From positions 1 to 10,501 of the forward strand of contig JAGHUU010000333.1 in the NCBI GenBank assembly GCA_018064695.1: a DNA stretch of 10,501 nt, in the 5' to 3' direction. The notes below the pieces were generated by a model that saw only the letters and a list, made by a program, of their open reading frames with translations, had not been told where the DNA came from and searched no databases. Below are positions 1-6,652 of the stretch, piece after piece; the first letter of the stretch is position 1, and each line of letters begins with the position of its first letter. The translations under genes were made by a program, and so were the position numbers. The DNA is from Candidatus Blautia equi (GTDB lineage Bacteria; Bacillota; Clostridia; Lachnospirales; Lachnospiraceae).

Positions 1-1278
1 GTAGATACCGGAAACAACCGTATCCTTCAGTATCAGAAGGCGGACAGAGATTCCCTGAAGCTGATCCGCATCATCGACAGCTTCAACGCAGAAGACGGTT
101 ATACAAATACCTTTAAAGGACCTACCGATATTGCCATCTCCGAAGAAGGAGATATCTTCGTAGCCGATAAAGACAATAACCGAATCGTAAAGCTGGATTC
201 CGATCTGAACTACCTTCTGGAGTTCACAAAACCGAAGGATGATACTTACGATCAGTCCTTAAGCTTCCAGCCAAGCAAGATCACGGTGGATTCCGCAGGT
301 CGTGTTTACTGTGTAGCGACCAACGCAAACAAAGGTCTCATCAAATATGAGAACGACGGCACCTTCACAGGCTTCGTAGGCGCCATTCCTGTAACCTTTG
401 ATTTCATGGACTATGTATGGAAACGTCTTGCTACCCAGGCACAGAGAGAAGCTCTGGCTTCCTTCGTTCCTACCGAGTATGACAATCTTTACATGGACTA
501 CGAAGGCTTCATCTATGCATGTACCACACATGTAACCGAGGAAGACCTTGATTCCGGTTCCATCAATCCTATCCGTAAGCTGAACCTGATGGGTAACGAC
601 ATTCTGGTCCGCAACGGTGAATGGCCGATCTTCGGTGACCTCTACTGGGGCAACGGTGGTGGTTACAAAGGACCATCCATGCTGAACGACGTAACCGTTA
701 TGGAGAACGACGTTTACTTTGCACTGGACCGTACCCGTGGACGTATCTTTGCATACGACGATCAGGGACGTATGGTATTCTGCTTCGGCGGACGAGGCAA
801 CATGGACGGCTACTTCAAACAGCCTACCGCAATCGACCATATGGGTCATGACCTCTATGTACTGGATGCACTGGATTCCAGTATCACCATCTTCACACCT
901 ACCACATACGGCAATGCCATCTATAATGCTATTGAGCAGTTCCAGGATGGACAGTATGAGGCATCCGGTGAGAGCTGGGAGAAGGTAATGGCAGCAAACG
1001 GAAACTACGACCTGGCATACATCGGTATCGGACGTTCCCTTCTCCGTCAGAAGAAATACGAGGAAGCCATGGAATATTTCAAACTGAAAATGGATGATGA
1101 AAACTATTCCAAGGCCTTCAAGCAGTACCGAAAGATCTGGGTAGAAGAGCATATCGGCTGGATCCTGGCAGTCCTTGGCATTGTGATCTTTGTTCCTCTT
1201 ATTATAGGAAGGATCAAAGATATCCGTCATGAGATCGACACAGCAGATATCTTTACAAAGAACTGGGGAAAGAGGTGA
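1..1278 (+). CDS. NHL-repeat / TPR membrane-anchored protein (5' end outside window)
   Basis: The frame is open from base 1 to the TGA at 1276-1278, giving 425 residues, and the true start lies upstream of the window. The first ~300 residues carry NHL-type beta-propeller blades: 'VDTGNNRILQY' at residues 1-11, 'GDIFVADKDNNRIVKLD' near 50-66, then 'DSAGRVYCVA' and a late blade 'QPTAIDHMGHDLYVLDA'. Residues ~306-360 look like one or two TPR-like helical hairpins (GQYEASGESW, then LLRQKKYEEAMEYF). A single hydrophobic segment at ~387-405 is followed by a basic tail, so the propeller and TPR part probably face outward and the last ~20 residues are cytoplasmic. Propellers of this type bind ligands or proteins and are rarely catalytic alone. 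It is the first visible gene of an operon with a Yip1 protein, a DUF5696 protein and sugar-type ABC permeases, which suggests a surface binding or scaffold role (inference). A GTG inside the frame at 286 is not the start, because conserved blades precede it. Confidence 0.85.
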   Translation, partial: VDTGNNRILQYQKADRDSLKLIRIIDSFNAEDGYTNTFKGPTDIAISEEGDIFVADKDNNRIVKLDSDLNYLLEFTKPKDDTYDQSLSFQPSKITVDSAGRVYCVATNANKGLIKYENDGTFTGFVGAIPVTFDFMDYVWKRLATQAQREALASFVPTEYDNLYMDYEGFIYACTTHVTEEDLDSGSINPIRKLNLMGNDILVRNGEWPIFGDLYWGNGGGYKGPSMLNDVTVMENDVYFALDRTRGRIFAYDDQGRMVFCFGGRGNMDGYFKQPTAIDHMGHDLYVLDALDSSITIFTPTTYGNAIYNAIEQFQDGQYEASGESWEKVMAANGNYDLAYIGIGRSLLRQKKYEEAMEYFKLKMDDENYSKAFKQYRKIWVEEHIGWILAVLGIVIFVPLIIGRIKDIRHEIDTADIFTKNWGKR

Positions 1279-1283
1279 TAAGT

Positions 1284-1922
1284 ATGAAAGAAAAATGGAA
1301 TCATTACCTGAAAACACTTCGTTTTTCCCTCTACTGTATCACCCATCCAATCGATGGATTCTGGGATCTGACACATGAAAAACGAGGCTCTCTTGCAGCT
1401 GCAAACACCATCCTGATCCTGACACTTTTAGCCAGAGTCATGAAGCTGCAGTACACAAGCTTTATTTTCAATAAGGTTTACTGGCCTGAGATCAATATTT
1501 TCCTGTATCTTGCAAGTATCCTCTTCCCGTTAGCCCTCTGGGTTATCGGAAACTGGGGCCTTACCACTCTGTTTGACGGTAAAGGACGACTCTGGCAGAT
1601 CTACATGGTAACCTGCTACGGCATGACACCATATCCTCTGCTTCAGTTCCCTCTTATCATCTTCAGTAACGGTGTAACCGTTGAGGAAGGACAGTTCTAT
1701 TACGTAGTGGGAACCCTTTCCCTTGTATGGGCTGCATTCCTGATCCTCTTTGGTATGGCGCAGGTACATGAGTACACCATGAAAAAGACGATCCTGTTTA
1801 CTATCCTGACCGGATTTGCCATGCTGGTAATCATCTTCATCATGCTGCTGTTCTTCAGTATGATCAGTCAGGGCGTTGCATATTTTATCTCTTTGGCAAG
1901 AGAAATCATGTTCCGATTATAA
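1284..1922 (+). CDS. Yip1-family multi-spanning membrane protein
   Basis: This is a 212-residue protein with about five hydrophobic segments (roughly 36-53, 71-89, 107-127, 139-158 and 170-193), as in bacterial Yip1-domain proteins. Short soluble motifs fit the variant I recall next to sugar ABC transporters: 'HPIDGFWDLTHEKRGSL' at residues 21-37, 'LFDGKGRLWQIY' at 96-107, and 'QVHEYTMKKT' at 160-169 before the last helix. The ATG at 1284 is chosen because AGAGGTG (1272-1278) sits 5-6 bases upstream as a ribosome binding site. A GTG at 1275 in the same frame overlaps the previous stop and would add three residues, but it lies inside that site. The gap to the upstream stop is five bases, so translation is probably coupled. 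The biochemical role of bacterial Yip1 proteins is not established. The operon context suggests a membrane partner for the neighbouring surface proteins or the transporter (inference). Confidence 0.85.
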   Translation: MKEKWNHYLKTLRFSLYCITHPIDGFWDLTHEKRGSLAAANTILILTLLARVMKLQYTSFIFNKVYWPEINIFLYLASILFPLALWVIGNWGLTTLFDGKGRLWQIYMVTCYGMTPYPLLQFPLIIFSNGVTVEEGQFYYVVGTLSLVWAAFLILFGMAQVHEYTMKKTILFTILTGFAMLVIIFIMLLFFSMISQGVAYFISLAREIMFRL

Positions 1923-1952
1923 TCGGCAGAAAAGTGTTGAGGAGAAAAAGCG

Positions 1953-4544
1953 ATGAATAAAAACAGAAAAAAACTCATAATGGACGCCATATTAAACTGG
2001 CTGAAGAGTATGATCGGACCGATCATCATTCTTCTTGTGATCGTGGCCGGCGTCCTGGTAATCAGATTTTATAAACCGGCGGAAGTTCCGACGGAGACCA
2101 TCATGGTCAACAGCTATGCAGGAGAAGAGTCCTCCTTCGTAATGGAGAATGACAAACTGAAGTTTGAGCTGGATGCCGCCAATACGCAGTTCCAGGTTAC
2201 CAACAAGACCGACGACAGCGTATGGTACTCCAACCCACAGGATGCCAAGAACGACCCGATCTCCAAGAGCATGAAGCTGGAGCAGGAAAAACTCCAGTCC
2301 ACCCTCTTACTTACCTACAGTACCAAAGACGGTGTAGATACCCTGTTCAACAACTATGCATACAGTATGGCTGAGGGCATTTACAACATCGAGCAGGGTG
2401 AGGACTACATCAAAGTCTTCTATTCCATCGGTGAGGCTGAGAAGGAGTACATTGTTCCTGAGGTTATCACAGCAGCCCGTATGGATGAGATCCTGGACGG
2501 TCTCAGCAAGAAAGAAAGTGCAGAGATCACTGACTCCTTCAAAAAATACGATATCAACAATCTGAAGAAGAGAGATAACAAGGAAGAGCTCCTTGAAAAA
2601 TACCCTCTTCTTGAGACAGAAGTTATTTACGTAATGCGTGATACCGTTAAGGATTACGTAAAAGTAAAACTGCAGGACACCTTTGCTGAGCGCGGATACA
2701 CCTATGAGGAGTATCTGGAGTCCAAGGGTGAGGCCGGCGGTGCCAACGACAAACCGGTCTTCAACATCAACGTGATCTACAGACTGGAAGGCAACGAGCT
2801 GGTAGTTGAGATCCCATTTGATGAGATGGAGTACCAGTCCAAGTATCCACTGTATTACCTCAGCGTTCTGCCATATTTCGGAGCCGGCAGCATGGAAGAC
2901 GAAGGCTTCCTCATGGTTCCAGAGGGCGGCGGCGCTCTGATCAACTTCAACAACGGCAAGGTAGCACAGAACAGCTACTTCGCAAACATGTACGGATGGG
3001 ATCACGCCATCAGCCGTGAGTCCGTAGTACATGAGACCGAGATGTATTTCAATGCATTCGGTATTTCCAGAAACGACGCTTCTTTCATCTGTATTCTTGA
3101 GGACGGTGCCCCATATGCAGGTATCAACGCAGATATCAGCGGAAAGAAGAACGGATACAACTTCGTTCATCCACAGTACACACTGCTTCACAGAGAAGCA
3201 TACGAGATGGGTGATCGTGCTGCCGGTACCATTTACGTATTTGAGCAGAAGCTTCCTGCAGGCGAGAAGATCGTACAGAGATATCGCTTCATGGACGGCG
3301 GCTCCTACACCGATATGGCAAACGGATACCGCGCATATCTGGAAGAGAAATATCCTGAAAACCTGCAGATGAACACTGATGAGAACGCGCCTCTTATGGT
3401 GGAGATCGTCGGTGCCATCGACAAAGTAAAACAGATCCTTGGTGTTCCTGTTTCCAGACCTCTGGAGCTCACAAACTTCACCGAGGCTAAGGATATCATC
3501 GGAGACCTTTTAGGAGAAGGCATCAGCAATCTCTCTGTAAAGATGAGCGGCTGGGCTAACGGCGGTGTACAGCAGAAGCTCCTTAAGAGAGTCAATGTTG
3601 TATCTGACCTGGGCGGCAAGAAGAAGCTTCAGGAGCTCTCTGATTACGCAGCAGCCAACAACGTAGACTTCTACCTGAACGGTATCACCAACTACGCATA
3701 CGACAGCAACCTCCTGGACGGATTCTTCTCCGTACTGGATGCTGCAAGATTCGTAAACCGTGAGAAGGCTGAGATCCATCCATACTCCACAGTTACTTTC
3801 GCTGCAAGAGAAGGACAGGATCCGCACTATCTGCTGAAGGGCGAGCTGATCCCGCAGATGATCGACAATCTGGTAAAGGCTACCGATAAGTACAACACCG
3901 GCGTGTCCTTCCAGGATGTAGGCCGCGAGCTGAACTCCGACTACAACAGAAAAGATCTTTACAGCCGTTCCCATGTACTGGAGAGCCAGATCGAGCAGCT
4001 TTCCGCACTGGATGCAGCAGGCAAGAAGATCATGATCAACATGGGTAACTATTATGCGATCCCATACAGCAACTTTGTAACCAACATGGACCTGAGCGGT
4101 TCCGTATACACCATCATTGATGAGGCAGTGCCGATCTACCAGATGGCAGTCCATGGATACATCAATTACACAGCTGAGTCCCTGAACCTTACTCAGAACC
4201 AGGAGCAGATCCTTCTGGAGTCCGCAGAGTACGGCGCAGGTCTGGCCTTCACCGTTATGGATGAGACCGCATTCTCCCTGCAGAATACCTTATACACCGA
4301 GTACTTCGGTGCAGAGTATGACTCCTGGAGAGACAAGATCCTCAGCACCTACAATCGCTACAATGAAGAGCTTGGTCATACCTTCAGCCAGAAGATGGTT
4401 GGACATGAGAAGCTTAACAGCGATTTCACCGCCACCACCTATGAGGATGGCACCGTTGTTTACGTAAACTACAGTTATGACATCCAGACAACTCCTGAGG
4501 GACAGAAAGTTTCTCCAAGAGATTATCTGGTAGTTAAGAATTAA
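1953..4544 (+). CDS. DUF5696-type membrane-anchored extracellular protein, possibly glycoside-hydrolase-like
   Basis: This is an 863-residue protein. A short basic N-terminus precedes one hydrophobic helix (~18-40, GPIIILLVIVAGVLVIRFY), with no cleavage site evident, so it is probably anchored by the N-terminus with the bulk outside. Residues ~55-105 look like a beta-sandwich start (DKLKFELDAANTQFQVTNK, then WYSNP). Residues ~170-265 form a charged, helix-rich insertion. The sandwich then resumes with 'GFLMVPEGGGALINF' at 318-332. From ~490 the pattern resembles a (beta/alpha) barrel: 'LSVKMSGWANGG' ending at 538, 'AANNVDFYLNGITNYAY', 'SFQDVGRELNSD' at 652-663, and 'GYINYTAESLNL' with E742. 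D655, E659, D663 and E742 are candidate acidic active-site residues by pattern only. I assign DUF5696 from memory of such proteins beside Yip1 and sugar permease genes. Carbohydrate-processing activity is inference. GGAGA (1940-1944) sits 8 bases before the ATG, fixing the start. Confidence 0.8.
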   Translation: MNKNRKKLIMDAILNWLKSMIGPIIILLVIVAGVLVIRFYKPAEVPTETIMVNSYAGEESSFVMENDKLKFELDAANTQFQVTNKTDDSVWYSNPQDAKNDPISKSMKLEQEKLQSTLLLTYSTKDGVDTLFNNYAYSMAEGIYNIEQGEDYIKVFYSIGEAEKEYIVPEVITAARMDEILDGLSKKESAEITDSFKKYDINNLKKRDNKEELLEKYPLLETEVIYVMRDTVKDYVKVKLQDTFAERGYTYEEYLESKGEAGGANDKPVFNINVIYRLEGNELVVEIPFDEMEYQSKYPLYYLSVLPYFGAGSMEDEGFLMVPEGGGALINFNNGKVAQNSYFANMYGWDHAISRESVVHETEMYFNAFGISRNDASFICILEDGAPYAGINADISGKKNGYNFVHPQYTLLHREAYEMGDRAAGTIYVFEQKLPAGEKIVQRYRFMDGGSYTDMANGYRAYLEEKYPENLQMNTDENAPLMVEIVGAIDKVKQILGVPVSRPLELTNFTEAKDIIGDLLGEGISNLSVKMSGWANGGVQQKLLKRVNVVSDLGGKKKLQELSDYAAANNVDFYLNGITNYAYDSNLLDGFFSVLDAARFVNREKAEIHPYSTVTFAAREGQDPHYLLKGELIPQMIDNLVKATDKYNTGVSFQDVGRELNSDYNRKDLYSRSHVLESQIEQLSALDAAGKKIMINMGNYYAIPYSNFVTNMDLSGSVYTIIDEAVPIYQMAVHGYINYTAESLNLTQNQEQILLESAEYGAGLAFTVMDETAFSLQNTLYTEYFGAEYDSWRDKILSTYNRYNEELGHTFSQKMVGHEKLNSDFTATTYEDGTVVYVNYSYDIQTTPEGQKVSPRDYLVVKN

Positions 4545-4562
4545 GGAAGGAGGAATCAGAAA

Positions 4563-5459
4563 ATGAAAAAATATGATGGTCTTATGAGAAGAAAAGCCAT
4601 TTCCGGATATCTGTTCATCTCTCCGTTTATTATTGGCTTTATCGCATTTATGATTTCTCCTATGATTCGTTCTCTGTACATGAGCTTCTGTAACGTAGAC
4701 GTACAGCCAGGCGGAATCACAAATTACTGGATCGGTCTTGAGAACTATGTGAGAGCCTTCACCATTGATACCGAGTTCAACCGTATGCTGACAGAGGAGC
4801 TGAGCCGAATGATGATCAACTCCGTGGCGATCATGGTATTCAGCTTCTTCGTAGCACTGATCCTGAACCAGAAATTCAAAGGAAGAGCACTTGTTCGTGC
4901 AGTTTTCTTCCTCCCTGTAATCCTTTCCTCCGGTGTTATCTTAGGCGTTGAGACAAACAACGCACTTCTTGCCAGCGTACAGAGCATGGTAGAGGAGACC
5001 ACCAACACCGCAAGTATTACAGACGCTCTGAAAACCATCCTGGTTACCTCCGGTGTTGGTGTAAGAGCCTTCGATGTCGTATTTGATATCGTAGATGGTA
5101 TTTACGATGTCGTAATCGCATCCGGAATTCAGATCATCATCTTCCTTTCCGGTCTCCAGACCATCTCCTCCTCCATGTATGAGGCAGCAAAGATCGATGG
5201 ATGTACCACATGGGAGAGCCTCTGGAAGATCACCTTCCCGATGATCAGTTCCCTGTTCCTTGTTAACTGGATCTACACCATCGTAGATTTCTGTATGAGA
5301 TCCGATAACCAGATCCTGGATAAGATCAGTGAACAGATGATCGGCCATATCAACTATGGTTTCGCATCTGCGCTTTCCTGGATCTACTTCCTGGTGGTTA
5401 TCGTTATCATTGGTATCTCGTCGTTCATCATCTCTAAGGGGGTTTACTACTATGACTAA
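4563..5459 (+). CDS. Carbohydrate ABC transporter permease 1 (LplB/UgpA-like)
   Basis: This is a 298-residue inner-membrane permease with six predicted helices (about 14-36, 86-102, 112-128, 183-199, 230-246 and 272-291). The cytoplasmic EAA loop that docks the ATPase is clear at residues 207-226, beginning 'EAAKIDGCTTWESLWKITFP'. The N-terminal 'GYLFISPFIIGFIAFMISPM' is typical of the MalF/UgpA/LplB group. It should pair with the next gene product to form the channel fed by the binding protein at 6653. The loop between helices 3 and 4 (~129-182, about 54 residues) looks long for this position and could contact the binding protein (inference). The start is secured by AAGGAGG at 4547-4553, ten bases before the ATG, and it begins 18 bases after the DUF5696 stop. 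The substrate cannot be deduced; oligosaccharides or sugar derivatives are the norm for the group. Confidence 0.93.
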   Translation: MKKYDGLMRRKAISGYLFISPFIIGFIAFMISPMIRSLYMSFCNVDVQPGGITNYWIGLENYVRAFTIDTEFNRMLTEELSRMMINSVAIMVFSFFVALILNQKFKGRALVRAVFFLPVILSSGVILGVETNNALLASVQSMVEETTNTASITDALKTILVTSGVGVRAFDVVFDIVDGIYDVVIASGIQIIIFLSGLQTISSSMYEAAKIDGCTTWESLWKITFPMISSLFLVNWIYTIVDFCMRSDNQILDKISEQMIGHINYGFASALSWIYFLVVIVIIGISSFIISKGVYYYD

Positions 5460-6456
5460 GAAAAACAATGCGTCACAGAAGATAAGCTTCTGGGAGAGAA
5501 ACAGACAGTCCGACGGATACCTGCTGAAGCAGAAAGCAACTTCTGTTTCCGTATCTATTCTGCGTGCCATCCTGCTCTTTGGTATGTGCTTCCTGATCCT
5601 GCAGCCGATCTTAATGAAGATCTCTGTCAGCTTCATGGAGGAGCAGGACCTTTACAACACCATGGTAATCTCCATTCCGGAGCACTTTACCACCTATAAC
5701 TACGAGCTTTCCGCAAGCTTTATGGACTACGGAAAATCTCTGGCAAACACCTTTGGTATCTCCCTCAGCGTAGCGATCCTTCAGATCTTTGTCTGCACTC
5801 TGGTAGGTTACGGATTTGCCCGCTTTGAGTTCCCATTTAAGAAGCTCTGGTTTGCCTGTGTTATTCTGGTAATCGTAATTCCACCACAGACCATTTCCAC
5901 TTCCCTGCATCTGCACTTCAAATACTTTGATATCATGGGTATCGGCAAGCTGCTGACAGGAAAGACACTGAACCTTCGAAGCTCCATTCTTCCATACTAC
6001 ATGATGAGTGCGGGCTGTATGGGTCTTAAGAACGGTCTGTACATCTTCATGATCCGTCAGTTCTTCCGCAACATCCCTAAGGAGCTTGAGGAAGCTGCAT
6101 ATGTAGATGGATGCGGTACCTTAAAGACCTTCCTTAGAATCATGCTTCCGGATGCCAAGCCTATTCTTACATCCTGCTTCCTGTTTGCCTTTGTATGGCA
6201 GTGGACAGACGGCTTCTACTCCAAGATGTTCCTTGGAAACGTAAGACTTTTATCCACCCAGCTGGCAGTTATCGCTGACCGAATGGATGCATGGGTAGTT
6301 AACACCCTGAAGATCCCCGGCGGTGCTTCCGTAGGTTATACGAACTGCATCGTATCTACCGGTACCCTTATGGTTATTGTTCCTCTGCTGATCCTCTACC
6401 TGTTCGCTCAGAAGGGATTCGTAGAGAGCTTAAGCTCTTCCGGTATCAAGATGTAA
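5452..6456 (+). CDS. Carbohydrate ABC transporter permease 2 (LplC/UgpE-like)
   Basis: This is a 334-residue permease of the MalG/UgpE/LplC group. Helix 1 is at about 37-58, and further helices lie near 99-120, 132-148, 178-200, around the EAA loop and near the C-terminus. The EAA motif is 'EEAAYVDGCGTLKTFLRIML' from residue 213. 'SLANTFGISLSVAILQ' and 'IRQFFRNIPKELEEAAY' are group signatures. The C-terminal 'FVESLSSSGIKM' resembles the usual ending 'F..G...GAVKG'. The ATG at 5452 overlaps the end of permease 1 by 8 bases, and AAGGGGG at 5436-5442 lies 9 bases before it. An in-frame ATG at 5356 would add 32 residues, but that stretch (serine/tryptophan-rich) is only the shadow of the upstream gene. 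A long N-terminal tail of ~35 residues before helix 1 and the stretch ~155-175 (KYFDIMGIGKLLTGK) look like small insertions. It forms the heterodimeric channel with the preceding product. Confidence 0.93.
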   Translation: MTKKNNASQKISFWERNRQSDGYLLKQKATSVSVSILRAILLFGMCFLILQPILMKISVSFMEEQDLYNTMVISIPEHFTTYNYELSASFMDYGKSLANTFGISLSVAILQIFVCTLVGYGFARFEFPFKKLWFACVILVIVIPPQTISTSLHLHFKYFDIMGIGKLLTGKTLNLRSSILPYYMMSAGCMGLKNGLYIFMIRQFFRNIPKELEEAAYVDGCGTLKTFLRIMLPDAKPILTSCFLFAFVWQWTDGFYSKMFLGNVRLLSTQLAVIADRMDAWVVNTLKIPGGASVGYTNCIVSTGTLMVIVPLLILYLFAQKGFVESLSSSGIKM

Positions 6457-6463
6457 TGCAATG

Positions 6464-6495
6464 TGTTCCCGGGCCGGTTTTCCGGCCCCGGGACA
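6464..6495 (+). terminator. GC-rich intercistronic hairpin without U-tract (processing/stability element or weak terminator)
   Basis: TCCCGGGCCGG (6467-6477), loop TTTT, and CCGGCCCCGGGA (6482-6493) form an 11-bp, almost all-GC stem with one bulged C. It begins 10 bases after the permease 2 stop. The downstream bases are CATAAAATAG, so there is no U-run for efficient intrinsic termination. It may act as a partial terminator, a 3' stabiliser of the permease mRNA, or a processing barrier separating the two expression levels. The hairpin is seen directly; its role is inference. Confidence 0.6.
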
Positions 6496-6502
6496 TAAAA
6501 TA

Positions 6503-6524
6503 GTGAAAGTTGCACAATTTTCAC
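6503..6524 (+). promoter_or_regulatory. 22-bp imperfect palindrome, candidate operator upstream of the binding-protein gene
   Basis: The arms GTGAAAGTTG (6503-6512) and CAATTTTCAC (6515-6524) are inverted repeats with a single mismatch around a 2-base centre (CA). The central TTGCACAA is itself near-symmetric. A two-base loop is unfavourable for an RNA hairpin, so a DNA-binding dimer site is the more natural reading. It does not match the 14-bp catabolite-response consensus. It lies ~45-60 bases upstream of the candidate promoter, in the position of an activator site, but a weak -35-like TTGCAC (6510-6515) also lies inside it. Confidence 0.4.
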
Positions 6525-6526
6525 GA

Positions 6527-6547
6527 AAACTTTAGAAACAAACTTTA
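6527..6547 (+). promoter_or_regulatory. Direct repeat AAACTTTA x2 near the candidate -35
   Basis: AAACTTTA occurs at 6527-6534 and again at 6540-6547, 13 bases start to start. The second copy abuts the candidate -35 region. Direct repeats placed like this can be half-sites for AraC-type response regulators, which often control binding-protein-dependent sugar transporters in Firmicutes. No regulator gene is in the window, and the repeats sit in AT-rich DNA where chance matches are common. Confidence 0.25.
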
Positions 6548-6572
6548 TTTTTATACAAAAATAGGGTAAAAT
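6544..6572 (+). promoter_or_regulatory. Candidate sigma-A promoter of the solute-binding protein gene
   Basis: A TAAAAT -10-like hexamer lies at 6567-6572, with TTTATT at 6544-6549 as a weak -35 and a 17-base spacer. Transcription would start near 6579, giving a leader of about 74 bases. The surrounding DNA is the most AT-rich in the window. An alternative is TTGCAC (6510-6515) with TAGAAA (6533-6538), also at 17-base spacing. A separate promoter makes sense because binding proteins are usually needed in excess over permeases, but the hexamers are imperfect. Confidence 0.35.
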
Positions 6573-6585
6573 AAGTTTATTATTT

Positions 6586-6623
6586 CTGTCGTCTCGTGTG
6601 ACCCCGAAATCAACAGACGATAG
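6586..6623 (+). promoter_or_regulatory. 5' leader stem-loop of the solute-binding protein mRNA
   Basis: CTGTCGTCT (6586-6594) pairs with AGACGATAG (6615-6623), a 9-bp stem with one G-U pair and a 20-base loop. If transcription starts near 6579, this structure would sit at the very 5' end of the message, 16 bases upstream of the GGAGG site. A 5'-terminal stem of this kind can protect mRNA from 5' exonuclease attack, or it could be a regulatory leader. It matches no riboswitch class that I recognise. Confidence 0.4.
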
Positions 6624-6652
6624 CAACAATAAAAATAATGGAGGAAAACAAA

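Noticed and set aside
259..1317. 352-codon antisense open frame over the NHL-TPR gene
   Set aside because: The opposite strand encodes clear NHL blades and a membrane anchor. The antisense product is cysteine/valine/histidine-rich, with no domain pattern.
2307..3191. 294-codon antisense open frame over the DUF5696 gene
   Set aside because: It is a shadow of strongly biased sense codons, with no domain-like sequence.
4947..5108. Frameshift or insertion damage in permease 1 at the long external loop
   Set aside because: The frame stays open through to a normal EAA motif and C-terminus, and the codon style is unchanged, so it is a genuine loop.
5356..5451. Upstream start for permease 2
   Set aside because: The extra 32 residues are serine/tryptophan-rich shadow of permease 1. 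ATG 5452 has a good ribosome binding site and a typical permease N-terminus.
6503..6524. Catabolite-response element
   Set aside because: The palindrome is 22 bp with a CA centre and does not fit the 14-bp consensus with a central CG.
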